From: Diphasiastrum complanatum
Lineage: Eukaryota > Streptophyta > Lycopodiopsida > Lycopodiales > Lycopodiaceae
DNA: 64,000 bases
Assembly: GCA_029204225.1 (NCBI GenBank)
Contig: CM055104.1
Location: 25,869,285-25,933,284, forward strand
Direction of reading: 5' to 3'
Position numbers and translations under genes: made by a program. Positions 56,300-64,000 of the stretch are shown here, in pieces (the stretch's first letter is position 1; every line of letters begins with the position of its first letter). The notes under the pieces were generated by a model. The model ran no database searches and had not been told where the DNA came from. It saw only the letters and a list, made by a program, of their open reading frames with translations.

Positions 56300-57165
56300 C
56301 AAAGTCTAAGATTGACTAAGTACCTAAGTTAGTATCAATTTTGGTAGAATAGTATAGAATACTATTTTATGATCATGTTAGCATAGATTGCTATTTTTGA
56401 AACTCCGTAATTAGCATAATTGCTTTTACCAAATGGTATAGTAGGCAAATAGCTTTTGCTTTATAGCAAGGTCAGTCTCTATAAGAGCAGATGGGCGACC
56501 TCCTTGATAATAATTCAGTTCATTGTTTATGAAGCATAGCTTCTTGTGATTCCTCTTCTTCTTCCATAAAGTTTCTTCTTCCACTTGAGTTTGGTGTTTT
56601 TGAGTGAGTACTAATAAGATTAGTCTACTCCAAATTGAGAATCGCTTTGATTCTATCAAGGTAGTGATGAGTAGGAATCGGATTAGTAGAGATCTGATAG
56701 AAACAGAACTCTGATATCAAATCGGAAATGTGTAATAGCAGCGACGGATGGTTGCGGATCGGAAGTGCATCAGTTACCAGCAAAAAGGATCAAGATGAAG
56801 GAACAGCAGAAATGCGCAATAGAACAAAGCAGTAGTGTAGACAAAAACTTGCACTCTGATTGATTAAAAATTTGTACAATAGCTTGAAGCAACTGCGCGA
56901 GGCTGTGTATCACAAAACAGGCTTCAGCTCGAAAATCGTTGAGTGTAAAAACACTAGCATAATAATCTACAGAATGATACTGTTGTTTTAATCTCATCAA
57001 GGGCTGACTCTATACATTGATGATTGCATGTCAGTGATCAGTACATTGAAAGCATGACATTAATCTACTTAATTTACTAGATCCGTCCTACAGTAGGCAG
57101 CCATCATTCTAACTGTAAATGTATGTACAAAGTAGGTGAACTGTCAACGTCGCGATGTGGGTCAG
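56300..57165. other. No gene recognised
   Basis: AT-rich stretch. Short frames only, with no motif or LTR border seen. Confidence 0.5.
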
Positions 57166-57209
57166 ATTTTTGTTTGACAGTATAGAAAAATACAATGTAT
57201 CGAAAATAT

Positions 57210-57380
57210 AAAATGACTCGAGAAATTACGGGATTGACTCGGAAAATTACGACTCGAGTCGAGTCGATTTGGTATCGAGAAATTCTAAAATTATGACTCG
57301 AGTTGAGTCGATCCGGTATCGAGAAATTCTAAAAATACTACAAATTTTTCGAGTCAATCCGGTATCGAAAAAGTCTGATT
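57210..57380. repeat. Degenerate tandem repeat of GACTCGAG..GAGTCGAT..GGTATCGAGAAATT
   Basis: Two units of about 45 bp (57250 and 57295) and a decayed third carry GAGTCGAT and GGTATCGAGAAATTCTAAAA. The words resemble the CTCGAAAAA field at 6300-7210 in style. Confidence 0.75.
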
Positions 57381-57594
57381 TTGGATTTCGATCTTCTGCT
57401 TAAAACTTCAAGTCTCTCTTTTTTTTTGGTTTTCTAGTATAAGTATATACAGCTTTCAGAATGCTCATTACCGAACGGATTTGGGCCTGAGCATTGAAAT
57501 CCAACACCTACTAGAAATCCACGCAATGTGAGAGTCAGGAGACCAACTTTGCGTTCAACTTTGCGTTTATCATATCTATCTTAGAGTCACACGA

Positions 57595-58975
57595 GCCGAG
57601 CCACAATCATTATGTGAAGGAGAATGTATGGAAAAATGCCATCGAAGAGGAGTATGACTCCGTTATGCAAAACCAAACATGAGAGCTTTTGCACTTACTT
57701 GATGGAAAGCAACCAATAGGTTGCAAATGGGTTTACAAGACCAAGTATCAAGTGAGTGGCAAGATAGAGAAGCATGAAGGGCTTGACTAGGATGAGACAT
57801 TTGCTCCTGTTGCTAAGATGACATCAACCAAGACCAAGTTGGCAGTGGCAGAATAAGAAAGGCTTGACTAGGATGAGACATTTGCTCATGTTGCTAAGAT
57901 GACATCAACCATAACCATGTTGGCAGTGGCAGCCTATTTTAGTTGGGACATTCAAGAAATGGATGTCAAAAGTGCCTTTCTCAAAGCAAGTCCCCAAGGC
58001 ATGGTATAGTTGCATTGATGATGACTTCAAAAAGCAAAACTTTGAGAGAAGTAAATCAGCCTGTACTTGTATGTTTTGAGGACAAAAGACGACATATTGA
58101 TCATTGTTCTCTATGTTGATGATATAATCATCACAGGTAGAAATAAGTTGCTTATTGCTAAGGTTAAAAAAAATCTTTCACGTGAATTTGACATGGAAAA
58201 TTTGGACTTGATACATTATTCCCTGCATTGGAAGTTTGGAAGAAAATCATATTCATTTTATATCTCATGCAAATGAGCTTCTTTGAAAATTCAATATGCA
58301 GATTTGCAAGCCTATAGCCACTCTCAATGATACAAGTAATAAGCCATCCATGGCTAACGGGACATCCTTTGTAGAGGAAACACTATATTGTCAATTGGTG
58401 GGAACCTTGATATCCCTTACAAAACCAAACCTAACATTGCAAATGCAGTTTGAGTTGCAAGTCAGTGTGAACCTAACAAGCACACTAGAAATCAACCAAG
58501 CGGATTATGAGGTATGTCAAAGGAACTTCTACATATGGCATTGATTATGCGGATGATGTAAACCTACAAATAAGAAGTTATTTTGGTGCGGATTGGGCAG
58601 GAGACAAGGATGATTGTAGATCAACAATTGGTTTTGGAGTGGTTTTGTGGTGCAACAAGAAACACCCTACAATAGGACTATCTTCTACAGAAGCTCAATA
58701 TTGGGCAAATGATGAAGGAGTACTCTTTTCACTCCATCATTGGATCTCTAATTTATGTAATGATTTGCACAAGGGTGGGTGATATGCAGATTGCTCAAGT
58801 GAGTCCTACAATGATGCACTAGCATAACCAGAGTTGCATTCAAATTGCCAAAAAACCCATATACCATGCCAAGACAAAACACATTGAGATCGACCAACAC
58901 TTCATACGAGAGAAATTGCCTAAAGATTTTGAGGTGTACTTGAATATTTCAAAAAAATATAAATCACTTTGATCA
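57595..58975 (+). pseudogene. copia polymerase remnant, heavily decayed
   Basis: Order preserved: MQNQT...ELLHLLDGKQPIGCKWVYKT, DETFAPVAKMTSTKTKLAV (this piece duplicated in tandem, about 57780-57930), [27 protein letters not shown] (58067 on), RYVKGTSTYGIDYADD, GADWAGDKDDCRSTIGF and AKTKHIEIDQHFIREKL. Many stops and deletions. It could belong with the gag fragment at 55877, with the middle of the element lost. Confidence 0.75.
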
Positions 58976-58979
58976 AGAA

Positions 58980-61080
58980 AGTAATAAGAAATGTTCTTAA
59001 GATACGGTGTTCCATTCAAAATTGCAAAGAAAGAGACTTCAACTTCTTGTAAAAGAGAATTTCCTTCAGCAGTAGTAGTGAATGTAGTTTTCCACATGAG
59101 TCAGCTAAAGAAATGACTTGGTAGAGACTAATTCAATTGGAGATATGACGAGCACTTTGGAGCCAAAGAATAGTTGATGTATGCTGATATAAGCTGAGAA
59201 ATGATTTCTGAACAATTGGTTCGATGGATAGATCGATTAGTTTGAGGATGACAATGTCTAGAGGAGACGAAATGAATTCGAGACTTCATTCCTGGGTCAC
59301 TCCCAGAAGAAGTAAATTCTTAGTATAGAGGGGCAAGCTATGCACCTGGATTAGTTACGTAATGGTCAACCAAGAGTTGCAACCCAAGGATGGAAAATGG
59401 ATTGCTAGGATGGAGCTTTTGATAGTGAGTGACATGTGCCATACACCTGTTAGGTTTGCATGGATTACATGTGCACAAGAGAATGCCTAAGCCAAACACC
59501 ATGTTCAAACTTCAGATTTAGGACATTCTTGGAACATTCATTCTCAATATCATGCTCAGTCTTGCAATAATAGCACCTTCCTTTCATCAATTCCTGCTTG
59601 ATATTAGAATCAGAAAAATGAATAATCTCATGCCCAATTTTGACCCCCGTAACAGACCACAACCTCATTGCTAATACATTCTCTTCAACGCACGTTGCCG
59701 AAGCAACAATCGTGATTGTGAAAAAATTCCATTTTGAGCTCATCCAAGCAGCTATTCTGAGCTAGAAAGCAGTCTCTACAACAAGATGAATCTCAAAAGT
59801 AGTTCTACAAGCAGCATTAAATTGCTCGGTTATAGAGCAACCTTTGTCAATGTGGATAATGCTATTGCCACTTTGATTCAAACTCTGAAACTTGTTGAAA
59901 ATATTTGTCTCCAACAAGTTGTTTGACTTTTACTATGCTTCAATGGCTGTTTACTAGTTCGTATGCGTATATACCACGCATTTATCCAGATGAGAACTTC
60001 TTGTTGCAAAAAGTTAAATGTCATGCTTTGCGTAGGTCACAAATGCACCAAAAAGACACTAAAACTAAGCAAAATATGTCCATTTACTGCCGCTTGCAAA
60101 ACTTCGAGCAATGCAACCCAGAGCATAGATTGTAGTTACATGTTTGCCAAGGGACAAGAAGGGAAGACTGTCCTTCTATTCAACCATTCTTCCACTAACC
60201 ACTTAGCTTCTGTAATTAACCATAGTTTCAAAGATCTCGTTTCTAACCATGGCTTCTGTATGTGGATCATTCACTAGCAGTTTTGTGGTTAGGGGTCACT
60301 CTTTGGCAGCGGCTGCTTAGGCCTTAAGATGGATGGCCTTGATGCTTGGTTGTGAATTTTAGCACAAGTTTAATTACATGGCTTAAGTACTGAAGTGACC
60401 AGCTCCACATTTTAAAACTTTTGCTTCGTAGAAGACAATACACAAATCAGACTCAATGCAAAAAAAAACTACTAGCCACAAGAATGGAGTTAGCGAGCAA
60501 AGGTAGCAGCGACCGAGCTTTGAAGAAAAGGCGTTTTCATGATTCCTATCTAATTGTGCATGTAATGCAGCCTAGCCACATGGAGTAATAATGGCTAAGA
60601 CTAAAAATCAATCCAATTTGACAATGTTAATTAACATAGTTAAGAAAAGCATATGAAAATATAGCTCACCGGCTGAAAGCTGAGGGAGGTAAGGTTGTGG
60701 CGGGTAAGGAGCGAGTGACACAGGCATCATAATGGAGGAGATGTAATCATAGGCCGTATTTGAACAGCCTTTGTGTGTGATCTATGAACTGCATGGTAAG
60801 CTGTTTGCTGTTGCTTATCTGAAAACACTAGCTACATTTGTGGATTGCATGAAGACGCTTTAGCTGCTGCTGCTACTCTGTTGTCTTCGCATCATCATCG
60901 TCTGCAACGTAAATCCACCAATAAATGCATTTGAAGAAAACAGATCCACTTCTACATGCATTGTTTTTTTTGGGGTGATCTTGTGGATGGCATCCACATC
61001 TGGATGTGGATGTGCAAATCAAAAACTCACATGTCAAAACTCTGGTTCCCTGTGTGCACATCCATGAACCTAACCCCACT
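58980..61080. other. No gene firmly recognised
   Basis: A minus-strand frame at 59465-59743 contains CYYCKTEHDIENEC, a degenerate CCHC-like knuckle that could be another gag remnant. Nothing else has recognisable motifs. Confidence 0.4.
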
Positions 61081-61136
61081 TTTGATTCATGAAATGCAAT
61101 GTGCCATACCCTCTATCTCTTTTTGTTTGTTTGTTT

Positions 61137-61665
61137 GTGTGTGTGTGTGTGTGTGTAATAGAGGGGTTTGGGCGAGGGATTGACCACCTTAATCCTTTGC
61201 TCACACATGGACATGGCCAGCGTTGGAGGAAAAAAACATTGCAATGTAGTACATCCACCTTTGGAAACCTAAGAATTAGTGGAGGAACTAACGGTTCCTT
61301 TGGTGTGTGTGTGTGTAAAATTTTTTGTGTGAGATTGACCACCTTAATTCTTTGCTCACACATGGCCGGTGTTCCAAAGAAAACATTGCAATGCACTACG
61401 TTCACCTTTGGAAACCTAAGAATTAGTGGAGGAACTAACGGTTCCTTATAACTGGAAGAATGTGTGTGTGTGTGTGTGTGTGTGTGTTTTTTTTTTTGGG
61501 GGGGGGTGCGCGAGGGTTTTTGGTGTGGGATTGACCACCTTAATCCTTTGCTCACACATGGCCAACATTCGATAAAAAAACATTGCAATGTACTACACCT
61601 CTGAAAACCTAAGAAATTAGTGGAGGAACTAATAGTTCCTTATAAGTGGAAGAATATGTGAATCT
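61137..61665 (+). repeat. Three-copy tandem repeat separated by (GT)n tracts
   Basis: GATTGACCACCTTAATYCTT begins units at 61178, 61333 and 61529. Each continues through TTTGCTCACACATGG and AACATTGCAATG to GTGGAGGAACTAA. GT microsatellites (61137-61156, 61301-61317, 61461-61488) precede or separate the units; the last runs into T and G homopolymers. Confidence 0.92.
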
Positions 61666-61669
61666 CACA

Positions 61670-64000
61670 ATTAATAAAGAAGAATATGTTTCGAATTACA
61701 AGCTCTTAATGTATATGTTTGACAAGACTTGCACTTCCAAAATTGGAGGCCCATCCTCCTAAGTACATCCAAGTTTTTGGGTGTTTTAAGCATTAATGAA
61801 TAAGAGTGTTTTCACATATTGGGAAGGGAACAATCACACCCACAACAAAATGCAAATGTTTGTAGCTTTAACACCATATGTTTGGAAAACTAGATTGCCC
61901 ATTGTGGATGGAATCTTCAGCCCATGCCTCAGGTCATGGCTCAATAACAACCTAGGCTAGGATAGTTGGTGCATTTTCTTAGAATGTTGTATTCTTTGTC
62001 TCAAGTACGCGTACTATTGTGGTTTTGCAAATTTCATTGATTTTATTTTTTTAGGCTTTCACTATTTTGTCTCAATGGGTTTGGATTAGGTTGCCTCGTT
62101 TGAAGTTGATGCCTTGTTGGGATCAATGGGAAAAAGGCATGTATTTATTAACTTCAGTTGTTCTCCCTTGGATGCATGTCTTTTTTCTTTTTCTTTTTTT
62201 TAGATCACATTGTTTCTTGTAATGAGGTCAGATGTTGTAATGCATATAAGACAAACAACAATTTTCTTCTTCTTAGTAGCATCAAGTGGTGGCTCCTTCC
62301 ATTTGACAAGCATGTTAGATGTGTTCGACAAAGATACATTGGTATTGAAAACATCTTCTTTTGAAAGGATCTCTCATTCTAGATTTAACATTTTGGTAAG
62401 CAAGATCCTCATTCCAAAGTTGTATAATGTGATTGTGTGCTGGCATTGACAATATTGTTGCCAAAGATGTTGGTTGGGATATGAAATTGTTATGTATCTT
62501 CTCTCTTTTGTATCTAGATCTAAGTACCTAAGGGTTTGCTCATCAAAGTACTCTCCATCTTCTAAAGCCACAATAGCACACCAAGGAGGTAATTCTCATC
62601 ACATATATTTGGTAAGGGCTCTTGTGGTACTCAAGCTATTTCTATCATATTTATACATTAATAATTTTGTTCTTATTTCTTAATTTGGCCCTTAACCTTC
62701 CTATCATTCTCTGTGGGACTAGTAGTTGGTGATTGGTGAGTTGATTGCCTTCTTTATTCCAAATTCACGCTATCAGTGGTCGCTAAGGCCTCTATCTAGT
62801 TTACCACCTCTACATATGAATCTCGGTGGACACCTGGGGGTTTTTCCTTTTTCATGTATTGAGGTTGGCCACCGATGGTGTAATCAATCATCTTCAGCTT
62901 TGAATAATGGGCTTTGTGTCCCAAGTATTAGGATTTACATTACTAGCTCTCTTGAGATTGTCAAATGTGATATTTTCAAAGCCTCAATCATGCCTAACCT
63001 TGGCCAATTTCAGCTATGGTGTATAGATAATTCCATGACCATAAAGGTTATGAAAAATCGTAATCTAGCTATCTTCACGTGCACATGTCTACTATACCTA
63101 ATGATTTGACCTTGCGTTGGTCAATGAATTTAGTTAGCTGAAATGGTCTTAGACCCCACTTATGGTATAGTTTGGTTGAGAGAAAATTTACTCATGATCC
63201 TCCATCTATGACAAGTGCCATGTGCCAAATCCAGACCAATAGCGATTACAATAAAAGTAAAGCTAATAGCAATAGAAATATAAACCATACGCAAAGAAAG
63301 CTATAAACAAGAAGATCTCCATGGAATTATGTTAAGGATGGAAAAATGATTGCAAGACTGCATGGAGTAGAGCATGGATTTGTGTGGATAGGGCACATGA
63401 GACCTAGCAATGAAATCTCAAGGCTAACAAGCACAAGACCAAAAGATTCAATAGTTGATGTCTCTTCCCTAGTTATAGATAATGCTCTAACTTAACTAAA
63501 CATAACTATCTTGAGGGATATAACCATATCTACGCATTATTATGTGGAAGTAATTGAAATAGCCCTCAATAGTAGTCGTCTATTGGGTAGAATGCCATCT
63601 GCACATTCAAATTCTTCAATCCATTTTTTTTACAAAGATTGGCCATTTATCATTGGTAATATGAGGTTCCTCACACTGTGTTACGTACCTATATAACTAG
63701 CAGTGCTTCAGTAACCCCCATGTGCCCATTTAGTATCAGGGGGCTAAATGGCAAGTCACCCTTTGATAAGGGATACCCTTGGATAACAAAAGGTGCCTTT
63801 GAATTAAGGTACTTGAGTCCTTGGATAAGGGCATGAAGGTGTCTATGCCTTGGATGGAGGTACGGAACCTTGTGAGGTGTTAGGAGGACCTTACCATGGG
63901 TATTGGTCATTTTCCTAAACCTTGAGCCATGATCACATAATTGGCCTTGGGCCAAAGTTAGCCATCACATATGGGTCATGGGGACCTAGTAGGAGGGTGC
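61670..64000. other. No gene recognised
   Basis: Frames of up to 127 codons (62726-63109 plus) and a minus-strand frame at 62374-62571 (EYFDEQTLRYLDLDTKERR) are visible but match no family I can name. The last 300 bp contain short recurrences of TTGGATAAGGG. Confidence 0.45.

Noticed and set aside
61070-61588. His/Thr-rich minus-strand ORF of 172 codons
   Set aside because: Reads CA/GT microsatellites and the three-copy tandem repeat; no domain.
62374-62571. Minus-strand ORF with EYFDEQTLRYLDLDTKERR
   Set aside because: Looks protein-like but is short, isolated and matches nothing I can name.

Overview
The window looks like plant nuclear DNA, most likely from a large-genome seed-free vascular plant such as a fern. 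That lineage call is an inference: it rests on the style of the PPR repeats, the giant introns and the old mixed retrotransposons, and no marker gene was tested. Two host genes can be reconstructed from the sequence; almost everything else is transposon-derived or repetitive.

Host gene 1 (+ strand, about 14.9-18.8 kb) is a spliced gene. Its 5' exons encode two PDF motifs of the OSB family (organellar single-stranded-DNA-binding proteins). Its last exon runs in frame from the second PDF motif straight into a long PLS-type PPR protein. The six visible exons have matching phases and sum to 2955 nt, one uninterrupted frame. The PPR part has no upstream ATG of its own. I read this as an OSB-PPR gene fusion, the most interesting object in the window.

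Host gene 2 (- strand, 51288 down to 22189) is uroporphyrinogen-III synthase (UROS/hemD), the tetrapyrrole-pathway enzyme. Nine exons with consistent splice sites and phases sum to 864 nt (287 aa plus stop). It occupies 29.1 kb. Intron 1 (13.4 kb) holds a Ty3/gypsy element, a hAT transposase remnant, a Ty1/copia element and a hAT-type MITE. Intron 4 (11.8 kb) holds three LINE copies in head-to-tail order and a second MITE of the same family. The two host genes converge, with 3.4 kb between them.

Layout: 1-3.3 kb, copia element lacking integrase, with a 3' LTR; 3.7-9.1 kb, two copies of an uncharacterised repeat; 8.9-10.8 kb, a broken minus-strand ORF with a coiled coil; 11-13.2 kb, microsatellites and a tandem duplication; 14.9-18.8 kb, OSB-PPR gene; 19.6-20.2 kb, cluster of hairpins; 22.2-51.3 kb, UROS with its transposon-filled introns; 52-55.2 kb, minus-strand copia-type gag-only element with LTR and primer site; 55.9-59 kb, further copia remnants; 61.1-61.7 kb, tandem repeat with GT tracts; 61.7-64 kb, nothing recognised. 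No rRNA, intact tRNA or CRISPR array was seen.
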